Source of the DNA: Mycolicibacterium flavescens
GTDB taxonomy: Bacteria; Actinomycetota; Actinomycetes; Mycobacteriales; Mycobacteriaceae
DNA: 64,000 nucleotides
Direction of reading: 5' to 3'
Assembly (NCBI RefSeq): GCF_001722335.1
Contig: NZ_MIHA01000026.1
Span: forward strand, 4,952-68,951
Shown here: one piece after another, positions 1 to 8,656 of the stretch
Numbering within the stretch: the first letter of the stretch is position 1
Layout of the letters: each line of letters opens with the position of its first letter
The notes under the pieces: model-generated
Seen by the model: only the letters and a program-made list of their open reading frames with translations
Database searches by the model: none
What the model was told of the DNA's origin: nothing
Made by a program: the position numbers and the translations under genes

Positions 1-552
1 CAGGCCCCTGGCGGCCTCGAGGTACGCGGCGACCAGCCGGTCGTAGGTGACGTTGCGGGCGCCGGGGTCGTTGACGTCGGGCGAGATCGACGCGGTGCGC
101 GTGGTGGGGCCGAGCGCGCCTGCGACGTAGCGGGGCTTGTCGGGGGTGCTGAACTCGTCGCAGGCCGCCCGCGCCAGCGCGGCGCCCGCGTAGTTCAGCT
201 CGTAGCTGAGCTCCTCCATGCCGTAGTCCGACAGCGAGACCGCGTTCGCGTTGAACGTGTTGGTCTCCAGCAGGTCGGCCCCGGCCTCGAGGTACTCGCG
301 GTGGATCGCCTCGATGATGTGCGGCTGGGTCAGGTTGAGCAGGTCGTTGTTGCCCTGCAGGTCACTGGGCCAGTCCTTGAAGCGTTCGCCGCGGTAGCCG
401 GCCTCGTCGGGGCGGTCGCGCTGGATTGCGGTGCCCATCGCGCCGTCGATCACCATGATCCGCTCGCGCAGGGTCGCCGTCAGTTCGTCGGTGCTGTCGG
501 GACGGATGTTCGGCTCGAGACCGGACCCGATATTGGACTCAGATGAGTTCAC
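1..552 (-). CDS. metH: Cobalamin-dependent methionine synthase, N-terminal part (cut by window edge)
   Basis: Only the first 184 codons are present. MetH moves a methyl group from 5-methyltetrahydrofolate to homocysteine through cobalamin, in the cytoplasm. The visible part is the start of the homocysteine-binding barrel: a VIDGAMGT motif near residue 33, then [12 protein letters not shown] and ETNTFNAN, all typical of MetH. The start is GTG at 552, preceded by a strong GGAAGGAG ribosome site 5-6 bases upstream. The gene is divergent from the PAC2 gene at 986. The catalytic zinc cysteines, folate, cobalamin and activation domains lie outside the window. The gene order metH/PAC2 matches Rv2124c/Rv2125 of M. 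tuberculosis. Confidence 0.93.
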   Translation of the reverse strand, partial: MNSSESNIGSGLEPNIRPDSTDELTATLRERIMVIDGAMGTAIQRDRPDEAGYRGERFKDWPSDLQGNNDLLNLTQPHIIEAIHREYLEAGADLLETNTFNANAVSLSDYGMEELSYELNYAGAALARAACDEFSTPDKPRYVAGALGPTTRTASISPDVNDPGARNVTYDRLVAAYLEAARGL

Positions 553-652
553 AAGCGCTCCTTCCTCAACGGAAGGCGTCCTTGACTTCGCCGAGCGTGG
601 CGGACACCGCGGGGAACCCCCGGTTCCGTTGCAACGCCTCTCGACCTCAGGA

Positions 653-658
653 AGTCTA
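653..658 (-). promoter_or_regulatory. Putative -10 element of metH
   Basis: On the minus strand this reads TAGACT, fitting the mycobacterial TANNNT consensus. It would give a leader of roughly 95 bases carrying the 613-627 hairpin. No clear -35 is seen, so confidence is low. Confidence 0.35.
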
Positions 659-973
659 CGTCGTCATCAGATCGACGTCCGGACACCTCGCTCGATGTCG
701 CCGCCGGTCGCGTCGCGCCCGCTGACGGCGGGCGGTCGCAACTCGTCGGCGAAATCGGCGCCACAAGATCAACCAGTCTGTCGCCAAACATATTTCGTTC
801 CGTCGACGTCCGCGGCCTGCGGGCGGGGGCCGGCCGCAACGTCACCGACCAGCGAGCGCGTCGACCCCGTCGGTGCAGTACACGCGCTGGTTGAACAAGG
901 GCACGGATACAGGGTAGTCGCCGGATCGACTCGACTCGTGTGGCGATGGCGCTCCTACCCGCCGCGCAGGGCT

Positions 974-979
974 TACGCT
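974..979 (+). promoter_or_regulatory. Leaderless -10 element of the PAC2-family gene
   Basis: TACGCT lies 6 bases before GTG 986, so transcription would begin at or next to the start codon. This spacing supports the GTG start, which also lacks a Shine-Dalgarno sequence. Confidence 0.6.
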
Positions 980-985
980 GGCGTT

Positions 986-1876
986 GTGACCTTGTCGGAT
1001 GCGAGCGGTTTGACACCGCCCGACCTGCCCGAACTGAGCAACACGGTCGTCGTGGCGGCGTTCGAGGGCTGGAATGACGCCGGGGACGCGGCCAGCGACG
1101 CCGTCGAGCACCTGGACGCGATCTGGGAGGCCGAGACGATCTTCGAGATCGACGACGAGGCGTACTACGACTACCAGGTGAATCGGCCGGTGATCCGGCA
1201 GGTCGACGGGGTGACCCGGGAACTGGTGTGGCCGTCGATGCGGATTTCGCACTGCCGGCCGCCGGGGTCCGACCGCGACATCGTGCTGATGCACGGCGTC
1301 GAACCCAATATGCGCTGGCGCACGTTCTGCTCGGAGTTGTTGGCGATCGCCGACAAGCTGAACGTGCAGACCGTCGTCATCCTCGGCGCGCTGCTGGCCG
1401 ACACCCCGCACACCCGGCCGGTGCCGGTGTCGGGCGCGGCGTATTCCCGCGACTCGGCGCAGGTGTTCGGGCTCGAGGAGACCCGCTACGAGGGCCCGAC
1501 GGGGATCGCGGGGGTGTTCCAGGACGCCTGCGTGCAGGCCGGCATCCCCGCGGTCACGTTCTGGGCCGCGATCCCGCACTACGTGTCGCAGCCGCCGAAC
1601 CCCAAAGCGACGGTCGCGCTGCTGCGCCGCGTCGAGGACGTTCTCGACATCGAGGTGCCGCTGGCCGATCTGCCGAGCGCCGCCGAGGAGTGGGAGCAGG
1701 CCGTGTCGGAGATGACCGCCGAGGACGACGAGATCGCCGAGTACGTGCAGTCGCTGGAGGAACGCGGCGACGCCGAGGTCGACATGACCGAGGCGCTCGG
1801 AAAGATCGACGGCGACGCGCTGGCCGCGGAGTTCGAGCGCTACCTGCGCCGGCGCGGCCCGGGCTTCCGCGGCTAG
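986..1876 (+). CDS. PAC2-family protein (Rv2125-like)
   Basis: The product is 296 residues, a PAC2-domain protein of the proteasome-assembly-chaperone-like superfamily. Its N-terminal motif FEGWNDAGDAAS (about residues 21-32) and GALLADTPHTRPV near the middle are family hallmarks. The C-terminal third is rich in Glu and Asp and probably helical. The molecular role of bacterial PAC2 proteins is not settled; actinobacterial members are often discussed with the proteasome, but nothing nearby here is proteasomal. The frame is open much further upstream (from 431), but GTG 986 is preferred for its leaderless -10 box and because the length matches Rv2125. Confidence 0.85.
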   Translation: MTLSDASGLTPPDLPELSNTVVVAAFEGWNDAGDAASDAVEHLDAIWEAETIFEIDDEAYYDYQVNRPVIRQVDGVTRELVWPSMRISHCRPPGSDRDIVLMHGVEPNMRWRTFCSELLAIADKLNVQTVVILGALLADTPHTRPVPVSGAAYSRDSAQVFGLEETRYEGPTGIAGVFQDACVQAGIPAVTFWAAIPHYVSQPPNPKATVALLRRVEDVLDIEVPLADLPSAAEEWEQAVSEMTAEDDEIAEYVQSLEERGDAEVDMTEALGKIDGDALAAEFERYLRRRGPGFRG

Positions 1877-1887
1877 ATCTGTTGCGG

Positions 1888-1944
1888 CGAGCGGCCAGTT
1901 ACGGCGCGCGTCGAGCGGTTTTCTGTCAGGTAAGTGGCCGCTCG
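1888..1944. terminator. Bidirectional hairpin between convergent genes
   Basis: An imperfect inverted repeat has arms at 1888-1902 and 1930-1944 (15 bases each, one mismatch) and a 27-base loop. It sits between the end of the PAC2 gene (1876) and the end of the convergent lipoprotein gene (1966). There is no clear U-tract, as is common for mycobacterial hairpin terminators. Confidence 0.55.
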
Positions 1945-1965
1945 GCCCGCACACCCCCCAAGGGG

Positions 1966-3399
1966 TCAGACTTTTTCGGCCTTCGGCGGTTTCCAGGTGC
2001 CGTTGAGCGCGTCGGGCTTCGGCCAGTACAGCCGCATCACCATCAGGAACGGGCCCTTGGGGGCAGGTAGCCAATTGGCCTCCTTACCCGGCCCGGGTGA
2101 GGCGTTTTGCACGTAGATCGTGTAGCCGCCGTCGGGATCGGGCACCAGGCTGGGCAGCATCGGCGAGTTGATCAGGTACCGCTGGATGGGGTTGTCCACC
2201 AGCAGGCTCTGCGGCATCTCGTACATGGTCAGAGACCAGAACGAATTGACCGGCGGCAGCTGACCGGACGGGAACTTCACGACGTAGTTGTCGGCGCCGG
2301 TGAGCGGCGCGTCGGAGGCGTCCTGCCCGATGGCCGGATAGAGGGCTTCGGCAGCGGAGTTGCCGAAGATCCCGAACACCGCGCCGGCCATCCGGTACAG
2401 GTAGTTGCCCTTCAGATCCGCTGCGGTGCCGAAGAATTGGGCGGAGCCGACCTCGCCGGTGTCCACCTTCTCGCGGCGCAGCGTGTCCAGTTCGGCCCAC
2501 GCGTCGGCCATTCCGCCCTCGATCGCCGCGCGCATGTCCGGAGACAGTTCGTCGGCCTCGAAGTCACCGTCGGGTCCGATCCCGATCGACGCGAAGCGCT
2601 CACGCATCTGCGTCTCGGCGGGCAACACCGGCGCGGTGCGCAGCGTGAAGCCGAGGATCTCGAAGAACTGCGGCGAGGTCCGCTGCTGCTCGGTCGTCAG
2701 CGGCGGCACGAAGTCGATCGGCGGCGCGGCCGGCGGCGGCGGCCGGTTCAGGTACACCGACAGCGGCGTCGCCTGGTATCCGGCCTGGATCTTCTTGACG
2801 TTCTCCAGGTCGGAGGGGCCGAACAGTTGCGTGCGGTAGATGACCGACGCGAGGTCGGTGTCGAACCGGATGACCTCGTCGACCCCGTCGGGCGTCTCGC
2901 CGGTCCAGTTCGGCCCGGCCACCAGGAACGTGCCGCCGCCGTTCCCGGTGGTGCGGCTGCCGACGTAGGCGACGTTGTAGGTGTAGCCGTCGATGAACTG
3001 CAGCGAGTAGTAACGGTCCTGTTCGATCGGCGGAACGGTCAGCACCAGCGGTTCGGTGCGCAGATCCAGGCCGAGCATCGAGTACGGCGTGTCCGCGTTC
3101 GGGGTCTGCACCGCCTTGTCGGCGGGCGTGTAGAGCCGCGCCTCGCTGTGCACCTCGTTGAAACCGCCCTTGTACTCCGGGCTCTGCTTGTCGACGAAGT
3201 AGGCGTAGCGGATGCGGTAGCTGTCGACCAGCGGGAAGCCGTAGATGTAGGCCTCCTTGGCGATCGCGCGGGCCTGCTCGGGGCTGACCGGCGCGGCGCC
3301 CGGGGGCGGCTCCACCGGCGTCGGCTCATCGGATCCCGTTGCGCCGCAACCGCTGAGCATGAGCGCCGCGGTCAGCGCGACGGCGATGCGACGTATCAA
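1966..3399 (-). CDS. DUF1254/DUF1214-domain lipoprotein
   Basis: A 477-residue predicted lipoprotein. The signal peptide ends in the lipobox LSGC (Cys18), followed by a Pro/Glu-rich linker. A DUF1254 region covers roughly residues 45-190 (motifs AYIYGFP, TPNADTPYS) and a DUF1214 region roughly residues 350-465 (FWSLTMYEMPQSLLVDNP). This pairing is widespread in bacteria and its biochemical function is unknown. The start is TTG 3399, overlapping the SDR stop (TTGA), with GGAGAA five bases upstream inside the SDR gene, so the two genes are translationally coupled. It ends convergently with the PAC2 gene across the 1888-1944 hairpin. Confidence 0.85.
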   Translation of the reverse strand: MIRRIAVALTAALMLSGCGATGSDEPTPVEPPPGAAPVSPEQARAIAKEAYIYGFPLVDSYRIRYAYFVDKQSPEYKGGFNEVHSEARLYTPADKAVQTPNADTPYSMLGLDLRTEPLVLTVPPIEQDRYYSLQFIDGYTYNVAYVGSRTTGNGGGTFLVAGPNWTGETPDGVDEVIRFDTDLASVIYRTQLFGPSDLENVKKIQAGYQATPLSVYLNRPPPPAAPPIDFVPPLTTEQQRTSPQFFEILGFTLRTAPVLPAETQMRERFASIGIGPDGDFEADELSPDMRAAIEGGMADAWAELDTLRREKVDTGEVGSAQFFGTAADLKGNYLYRMAGAVFGIFGNSAAEALYPAIGQDASDAPLTGADNYVVKFPSGQLPPVNSFWSLTMYEMPQSLLVDNPIQRYLINSPMLPSLVPDPDGGYTIYVQNASPGPGKEANWLPAPKGPFLMVMRLYWPKPDALNGTWKPPKAEKV

Positions 3400-4274
3400 C
3401 GCTTCTCCAGCGCTTCGGTGCGCTCGCTCATCGAGCGGCCGAGTTCAGCGACCTCGGCGTCCATCTTGGGCAGCAGATCGGGCACGGACTTCAGCGTGGC
3501 GCGCTCCCCCAGCCGTGACGCCAGCAGCGGTTTGAGCCAGCGCATCAGGCCGACGAACCGCGGGCAGTTGATCTGCCGCTTGCGGGCCTCGATGCCGGCG
3601 ACGAACAGCTCACCGCACTTGTCCACCGAGGTGGTCTTGCCCAGCGGCCCGGGCAGCGAGTCGAGCATCTTGCGCGCGCTCGGCAGGTCCGAGCGGCTCT
3701 CCCGGACCAGCGGCGTGTCGATCCACAGCATGTGCGCCGACCCGACATCGACACCGTGGTGCGCGACCTCCAGGCGCAGCGCGTTGGCGAAATGCTCGGC
3801 GGCCGCCTTCGAGGCGTCATAGGGTGCCATGCCGGCCGAGGCGGCGTAGGCCGCCGCCGACGACACCACCAGCACGTAGCCGCGCCGGTCGATCACCGAG
3901 GGCAGCGCGGCGCGCACGGTGTGGAACACGCCGACGACGTTGACGTCCATGAGCGTCTGGAACGCCTGGGGGTCCACGCCGAGCACCGAGCCGTAGGTCG
4001 CGATGCCGGCGTTGGCCATCACGATGTCGATGCCGCCGAACCGTTCGACGCCCTTGGCGACCGCCGCCTCCATCGCCGCCAGGTCGCGCACGTCGGCGAC
4101 CGCCGTCACCACCCCGTCCTCGCCGAACCGCGCGGCCACCTGGGCCAGCCGGTCGCAGTCCAGGTCGGTCAGCACCAGCTTGGCGCCCTTGGCGTGCAGG
4201 CGGCGGGCCACCTCTTCGCCGATGCCGTTCGCCCCGCCGGTGATCAACGCAACTTTGCCGCTCAGTGAACTCAT
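3396..4274 (-). CDS. Short-chain dehydrogenase/reductase (Rv2129c-like)
   Basis: A 292-residue classical SDR, predicted cytosolic and NAD(P)(H)-dependent. Visible are the nucleotide motif TGGANGIG (near residues 12-19), an Asp after beta-2 (LTDLD) that suggests NAD(H) preference, NAGIA, and the catalytic Ser139-Tyr152-Lys156 set (YDASK). The substrate cannot be told from sequence. By position and size it matches Rv2129c, next to mshC in M. tuberculosis. ATG 4274 follows a TACCTT -10 element by 7 bases, suggesting a leaderless transcript. The stop overlaps the downstream lipoprotein start, so both are probably made together. Confidence 0.88.
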   Translation of the reverse strand: MSSLSGKVALITGGANGIGEEVARRLHAKGAKLVLTDLDCDRLAQVAARFGEDGVVTAVADVRDLAAMEAAVAKGVERFGGIDIVMANAGIATYGSVLGVDPQAFQTLMDVNVVGVFHTVRAALPSVIDRRGYVLVVSSAAAYAASAGMAPYDASKAAAEHFANALRLEVAHHGVDVGSAHMLWIDTPLVRESRSDLPSARKMLDSLPGPLGKTTSVDKCGELFVAGIEARKRQINCPRFVGLMRWLKPLLASRLGERATLKSVPDLLPKMDAEVAELGRSMSERTEALEKR

Positions 4275-4281
4275 GGCGGCT

Positions 4282-4287
4282 AAGGTA
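4282..4287 (-). promoter_or_regulatory. Leaderless -10 element of the SDR gene
   Basis: On the minus strand this reads TACCTT, 7 bases before ATG 4274. It fits TANNNT and places the transcription start at the start codon. Confidence 0.55.
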
Positions 4288-4396
4288 CCGCGCCCTCGGC
4301 GGCATCCGGTGCACTCTCACCGCTCCGCGGGGGTGCACAAATGCCGCAGAACCAGCGGCGTGTCGTCGACAGACGCGCACGCTCGCCGCAACGGGG

Positions 4397-5635
4397 TTAC
4401 AGCGCGATGCCCAGCAGGGCGTCGACGGCGGTCGCGACCAGCTGGCCGGCCTGCGGATCGTGGCCCCCGTAGGTCAACGCGTCGGTGGTCCAACCATCAA
4501 GGGCGGCAAGGGCTTTCGGAGTATCGAGATCGTCGGCGAGGTAGCGGCGCACCCGGGCGACGACGTCGGTCGCGTCCGGGGCGCCGGGAAGCGCGACGGC
4601 GGACCGCCAGCGGTCCAGCCGCTCGAGCGCCTCGGCGAGCACGGCGTCGCTCCAGAACCGGTCGGAGCGGTAATGCCCGGCGAACAGCCCGAGGCGGATC
4701 GCGGCCGGGTCGACGCCGTCGGCGAGCAGCCGCGACACCAGCACCAGGTTGCCGAGGCTCTTGCTCATCTTCTGGCCGTTCCAGCCGATCATCCCGGCGT
4801 GCACGTAGTGGCGGGCGAAGCGGCGTTCCCCGGTCACCGCCTCGGCGTGGGCGGCCGAGAACTCGTGGTGCGGGAAGATCAGGTCGCTGCCGCCGCCCTG
4901 GATGTCGAGGTCGGTGCCGATGCGGCTCAGCGCGATGGCCGCGCACTCGACGTGCCAGCCGGGTCGGCCAGGGCCGAACGGTGACGGCCAGCTCGGCTCC
5001 CCCGGCCGCTGCGCGCTCCACAGCAGCGCGTCGAGTTCGTCTCGCTTGCCGGGCCGCTCGGGGTCACCGCCGCGTTCGGCGAACAGCCGGCGCATGGTGT
5101 CGCGGTCGTAGCCGGATTCGTACCCGAACTGCGGGGTGGCGTCGGCGCGGTAGTAGACGTCGGGGTACTCGGCGTCGTCGACGACGTAGGCGGCGCCGGA
5201 GGCGAGCAGTTTCTCGGTCACCTCGATCACCTCGGCGATCGCGTCGGTGGCCGCGACGTAATCGTGTGGGGGCAGCACCCGCAGCGCGGACATGTCCTCG
5301 CGGAACAGCGCGACCTCGCGGTCGCCGAGGTCGCGCCAGTCGATGCCGTCGCGGGCGGCGCGCTCGAACAGCGGGTCGTCGACGTCGGTGATGTTCTGCA
5401 CGTAGTGCACCCGATGGCCGCCGTCGAGCCAGAGGCGGTGCACCAGGTCGAAGGCCAGATAGGTCGCCGCGTGGCCGAGGTGGGTGGCGTCGTAGGGGGT
5501 GATCCCGCAGACGTACATGGTGGCGGTCGCGCCGGCGGCGACCGGGCGGACCTGCCGGTCGGCGCTGTCGTAGAGACGAAGCTGCGGACCCCGGCCCGGC
5601 AGCGCCGGAACGACGGGAGCCGGCCACGAATTCAT
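4397..5635 (-). CDS. mshC: L-cysteine:1D-myo-inositol 2-amino-2-deoxy-alpha-D-glucopyranoside ligase (mycothiol synthesis)
   Basis: A 412-residue cysteinyl-tRNA-synthetase-like ligase that joins cysteine to GlcN-inositol using ATP, the third-stage enzyme of mycothiol synthesis. Visible are the zinc Cys43 in [10 protein letters not shown], the HIGH-equivalent THLGH (51-55), a WHVEC zinc segment, [12 protein letters not shown] and KMSKS near residue 290. It lacks the C-terminal tRNA-binding domain of real CysRS, and the [19 protein letters not shown] opening is that of MshC. The frame is open to 5686, but ATG 5635 matches the known N-terminus and follows a TAAAGT -10 by 7 bases. cysQ lies 58 bases upstream, so sulfur metabolism and thiol synthesis sit together. 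Confidence 0.96.
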   Translation of the reverse strand: MNSWPAPVVPALPGRGPQLRLYDSADRQVRPVAAGATATMYVCGITPYDATHLGHAATYLAFDLVHRLWLDGGHRVHYVQNITDVDDPLFERAARDGIDWRDLGDREVALFREDMSALRVLPPHDYVAATDAIAEVIEVTEKLLASGAAYVVDDAEYPDVYYRADATPQFGYESGYDRDTMRRLFAERGGDPERPGKRDELDALLWSAQRPGEPSWPSPFGPGRPGWHVECAAIALSRIGTDLDIQGGGSDLIFPHHEFSAAHAEAVTGERRFARHYVHAGMIGWNGQKMSKSLGNLVLVSRLLADGVDPAAIRLGLFAGHYRSDRFWSDAVLAEALERLDRWRSAVALPGAPDATDVVARVRRYLADDLDTPKALAALDGWTTDALTYGGHDPQAGQLVATAVDALLGIAL

Positions 5636-5642
5636 AGCGTCG

Positions 5643-5648
5643 ACTTTA
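5643..5648 (-). promoter_or_regulatory. Leaderless -10 element of mshC
   Basis: Minus-strand TAAAGT ends 7 bases before ATG 5635. It supports this start over the longer open frame and gives mshC a promoter of its own inside the cysQ-mshC gap. Confidence 0.55.
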
Positions 5649-5693
5649 GGCATCGTCGAAATCGACAACGCGGGGGCCTGTTCCATTCCCGGC

Positions 5694-6473
5694 TCAGCGC
5701 CCGAACCGGCTCTGGTAGGCCGCCAGAATGTGCTCGAGCAGCACGTCGGCCACCTCGGGGCGGCACATCAGCAGGTCGGGCAGGTACGGGTCGGGCCGGT
5801 TGTAGATCAGCTCCGAGCCGTCCAGCCGGGTGGCGTGCAGACCCGCGGCCTGCACCACACCGGCCGGGGCGGCCGAATCCCACTCCCACTGCCCGCCAGC
5901 GTGCAGGTAGGCGTCGACGTCGCCGCGCACCACGGCCATCGCCTTGGCGCCGGCCGAGCCGATCCGCACCAGCTGGATGTCCATCCGGTCGCGCAGCCAC
6001 CACAGCACCGGCGGTGGCCGGTTGGAGCTGGCGGTGATCAGGATCGGCCCGTCGGTCCGCGGCGGCGGCGGGGTGACGGTGTCGGTGCGGTAGACCTCGT
6101 GGCGGGCCGGCAGCGCGACCGCGGCGTCGGTGATGCGCCCGTGGGGCCCGCCGTCGCGGCGCCACAGCGCGATGTGCACCGCCCAGTCCTTGCGCCGCGG
6201 CATCGAGAACTCGTAGGTGCCGTCGACCGGGTCGACGATCCACACCCGGTCGGCGTCGACCCGCGACAGGTCGTCGACGGCCTCCTCCGAGAGCACCGCG
6301 TCGTCGGGCCGCGCCTCGCGCAGCCGCTCGAGGATCAGCTTGTTGGCCAGTCGGTCACCGGCGTCGCCGAGGTCGTAAGGGTCGTAGAAGCCGATCTCCT
6401 CGCGTACCCGCAGCAGCATCTCGCCCGCCTCAGCGGCCACCTCGGCGGCCAGCGCCGCATCGGAAAGGGTCAT
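5694..6473 (-). CDS. cysQ: 3'(2'),5'-bisphosphate nucleotidase / inositol-monophosphatase-family protein CysQ
   Basis: A 259-residue member of the lithium-sensitive phosphatase family. It probably removes the 3' phosphate from PAP/PAPS in sulfate assimilation; mycobacterial CysQ (Rv2131c) also shows activity on inositol and fructose bisphosphates. Metal-binding motifs are intact: LSEEAVDD (Glu63/Glu64), [12 protein letters not shown] (81-86 core) and WEWDSAAP. The gene lies 3 bases after the kinase-like gene and 58 bases before mshC. Because inositol phosphate chemistry feeds mycothiol, the neighbourhood fits either substrate. Confidence 0.93.
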   Translation of the reverse strand: MTLSDAALAAEVAAEAGEMLLRVREEIGFYDPYDLGDAGDRLANKLILERLREARPDDAVLSEEAVDDLSRVDADRVWIVDPVDGTYEFSMPRRKDWAVHIALWRRDGGPHGRITDAAVALPARHEVYRTDTVTPPPPRTDGPILITASSNRPPPVLWWLRDRMDIQLVRIGSAGAKAMAVVRGDVDAYLHAGGQWEWDSAAPAGVVQAAGLHATRLDGSELIYNRPDPYLPDLLMCRPEVADVLLEHILAAYQSRFGR

Positions 6474-6476
6474 GGT

Positions 6477-7313
6477 TCAGAACGCCGGCCACGGGATCGG
6501 GCGGCGGCGGTCGGGGGTGGGCATCACCGGATCATCCAGTAGGGCAACGGTTCTGGCTAACAGTGCGGCGATCTCACGGTCGGTGATGTGCTGACACAAC
6601 TCGTCGGCCAGCCCGTCGCGCAACGCGTCGCGCAGCGCGGCCACCGACTCCAGGGTCGAGTCGTCGACGGGTTTGCCCGCCCACCCCCACAGCACGGTGC
6701 GCAGTTTGTCCTCGGCGTGCAGCGTCACGCCGTGGTCGACGCCGTACACGCGGCCGTCGACCCCGGACAGGATGTGCCCGCCCTTGCGGTCGGCGTTGTT
6801 GACCAGCACGTCGAACACCGCCATCCGGCGCAGCCGGTCGTCGTCGGCGTGCACGAGCGTGACCTCGTCGCCGGCGTAGTCGTAGGCCTGCAGGATCGGC
6901 AGGAACCCGGGCGGGATCTTGCCGGCGGGCAGCAGGTCGACCAGGTCGGGACCGACCGGTTGTTGGTCGTCGACCTCGTCGCCCGGCTGGTCGACCCACA
7001 CCTGCACCATCCCCTCGCCGGCGGGCCCACCGCGAATGATGGTGTGCGGCACGATGTTCCAGCCCAGCGCGGCCGACACCAGGTAGGCGCCGCGCTCACG
7101 GCCGGCGAGCGTTCCGTCGGGGAAATCCCACAGCGGCGCCTCACCGGCGACCGGCTTGTACACGCAATGGAGCTGTCGCTCACCGAGACTGGCCTCACAC
7201 AGGAAGGTCGCGTTGCTCGCCGAGCGGATCCGTCCGATGACGGTCAGCTCACCGCGCTGCAGGACCTCGTCGACCTCGCGAACGGAGTCGCCGCCCTCAG
7301 ATGTCGACGTCAT
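6477..7313 (-). CDS. SCO1664-family protein with phosphoinositide-kinase-like fold (Rv2133c-like)
   Basis: A 278-residue conserved actinobacterial protein. The second half has the layout of an atypical (PI3/4-kinase or HipA-like) kinase: FDVLVNNADRKGGH (near residues 165-178) resembles a catalytic Asp/Asn loop, and VYGVDHGVTLH (near 188-198) resembles a DxG metal motif. An upstream Lys (HCVYKP) could bind ATP. The substrate is unknown. The start overlaps the end of the DUF3090 gene by 17 bases, and the pair is a conserved neighbourhood in Actinobacteria. Kinase activity is inference only. Confidence 0.8.
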   Translation of the reverse strand: MTSTSEGGDSVREVDEVLQRGELTVIGRIRSASNATFLCEASLGERQLHCVYKPVAGEAPLWDFPDGTLAGRERGAYLVSAALGWNIVPHTIIRGGPAGEGMVQVWVDQPGDEVDDQQPVGPDLVDLLPAGKIPPGFLPILQAYDYAGDEVTLVHADDDRLRRMAVFDVLVNNADRKGGHILSGVDGRVYGVDHGVTLHAEDKLRTVLWGWAGKPVDDSTLESVAALRDALRDGLADELCQHITDREIAALLARTVALLDDPVMPTPDRRRPIPWPAF

Positions 7314-7884
7314 CGTCGGACTCGGAGAAGGCGCCGCGCCGGTAGCCGTTGGTGCGTACGCAGATGTGGCCTTCGGGGTCCAGCGGTTCGTCGCACAGCG
7401 GACACGGCGGCCGGCCCGCCGAGATCACCCGGTTCGAGCGGGTGGCGAACTCGCGGGCGGACTCGGGGGTGAGGAACACCCGCACCGCGTCGGGTCCGTC
7501 CTCGGCGTCGTCGAGCACCACCGAGGCGTCGAACTCGGTCTCCGAGACCGCGAGCAGCTCGACGACCACGGTCTGGGCCTCGGAGTCCCAGCCCAGGCCC
7601 ATCGTGCCGACCCGGAACTCCGCGTCGACCGGGGTGATCAGCGGGCTCAGATCCTCGATCTCGCCGGTGTCGGGCGGGATCGGCGTGCCGAACCGGCGGT
7701 TGATCTCGAGCAGCAGCGCAGCGATCCGCTCGGCGAGCACGGCGACCTGTTGCTTCTCCAGCACCACCGACACCACACGCTTGTCGTGGACGGCCTGCAG
7801 ATAGAAGGTTCGGTTGCCCGGCTGGCCGACAGTCCCGGCCACAAAACGGTCGGGTGTGCGGAAGACGTGAATTGCGCGGGGCAT
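7297..7884 (-). CDS. DUF3090 family protein (Rv2134c-like)
   Basis: A 195-residue protein, the same length as Rv2134c. The body is a mixed alpha/beta domain of unknown function. The C-terminus carries a probable zinc site CPLCDEPLDPEGHIC (Cys161, Cys164, His173, Cys175) and an acidic tail. ATG 7884 is preferred because it has a GGAAGG ribosome site and gives the expected length, although the frame is open to 7992. It overlaps the next gene by 17 bases, so the DUF3090 protein and the kinase-like protein are probably made in fixed ratio and may act together. Confidence 0.85.
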   Translation of the reverse strand: MPRAIHVFRTPDRFVAGTVGQPGNRTFYLQAVHDKRVVSVVLEKQQVAVLAERIAALLLEINRRFGTPIPPDTGEIEDLSPLITPVDAEFRVGTMGLGWDSEAQTVVVELLAVSETEFDASVVLDDAEDGPDAVRVFLTPESAREFATRSNRVISAGRPPCPLCDEPLDPEGHICVRTNGYRRGAFSESDDDVDI

Positions 7885-7930
7885 GGCACCTTCCAAAATA
7901 CCGGCTGCGGGTTGTCGGCCGTAAATGCGA

Positions 7931-8656
7931 CTACCCGGTGGAGCCGCCGACGACGGCGTCCTCGGGCGGCACGTCACCCTCCTTGGCGCCATCTCCGGAA
8001 CCGTCCTTGCTGTCCGCCTTGGGCGGCGCGGCCAGGCCCGACGTCAGCTTCTCACCGGTGTGGTTGACGTGGATCACGAACGGCCGCAGCGTCGTGTACC
8101 GGATCACGCTGACCGACGCGGGGTCGGCGGTGATGCGCTGGAAGCTGTCGAGGTGGGTGCCCAGCGCGTCGGCGACGATGGCTTTGATGACGTCGCCGTG
8201 GGTGCAGGCCACCCACAGCGCGTCGCCGTCGTGCTCCTCGGCGAGCCGCCGGTCGTGTTCGCGCACCGCGGCCACCGCGCGCGCCTGCACCTGCGCCAGC
8301 CCCTCGCCGTCGGGGAACACCGCGGCGCTGGGTTGCTGCTGGACCACCGCCCACAGCGGTTCCTTGACGAGTTCGCCGATCTTGCGGCCGGTCCAGGCGC
8401 CGTAGTCGACCTCCGAGATCCGCTCGTCGACGGTCGGGGTGAGTCCCAGCGCCTCGGCCAGCGGCGCCACGGTCCGTTCACACCGCAGCAGCGGTGAACG
8501 CACGATCGCGCGGATCGGCAGCGACCCGATGCGGTCGACCACCGTGCGGGCCTGTTCGCGTCCTCTGTCGTCGAGGTCGACGCCCTCGGAGCGGCCGGCC
8601 AGGGTGTGCGCGGTGTTCGACGTCGAGCGGCCGTGCCGCAGCAGGATCACGGTCAT
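7931..8656 (-). CDS. Histidine phosphatase (phosphoglycerate-mutase-like) family protein (Rv2135c-like)
   Basis: A 241-residue cytosolic histidine phosphatase. The N-terminal catalytic RHG is at residues 7-9 ([14 protein letters not shown]) and the second catalytic His is in ACTHGD, with an internal YGAWTG. It is the family TIGR03848 member usually called MSMEG_4193-like phosphatase; the substrate is not established, and true glycolytic mutase activity is unlikely. The C-terminal 35 residues are low-complexity (Lys/Asp/Gly-rich). The start overlaps the uppP stop (ATGA), so translation is coupled to uppP. Confidence 0.86.
   Translation of the reverse strand: MTVILLRHGRSTSNTAHTLAGRSEGVDLDDRGREQARTVVDRIGSLPIRAIVRSPLLRCERTVAPLAEALGLTPTVDERISEVDYGAWTGRKIGELVKEPLWAVVQQQPSAAVFPDGEGLAQVQARAVAAVREHDRRLAEEHDGDALWVACTHGDVIKAIVADALGTHLDSFQRITADPASVSVIRYTTLRPFVIHVNHTGEKLTSGLAAPPKADSKDGSGDGAKEGDVPPEDAVVGGSTG

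Larger units (their letters stand above)
553..985. other. 433-bp divergent intergenic region between metH and the PAC2 gene
   Basis: No convincing gene is seen on either strand; the reading frames that cross it lack coding character. It holds a -10-like TAGACT for metH (653-658, minus strand), a leaderless -10 TACGCT for the PAC2 gene (974-979) and a short perfect hairpin, GGAACC (613-618) with GGTTCC (622-627), in the presumed metH leader. I looked for a cobalamin riboswitch B12-box and did not find one. Confidence 0.5.

Noticed and set aside
431..985. N-terminal extension of the PAC2 protein to 481 residues
   Set aside because: The extra part has no family similarity and non-coding composition; the leaderless -10 before GTG 986 and the family length support the short form.
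553..985. Cobalamin riboswitch in front of metH
   Set aside because: No B12-box-like core or matching stem pattern was found; only a 6-base hairpin is present.
842..2074. 410-codon minus-strand frame over the PAC2 gene
   Set aside because: An Arg/His/Val-rich shadow with no recognisable domain, opposite a gene with clear PAC2 motifs.
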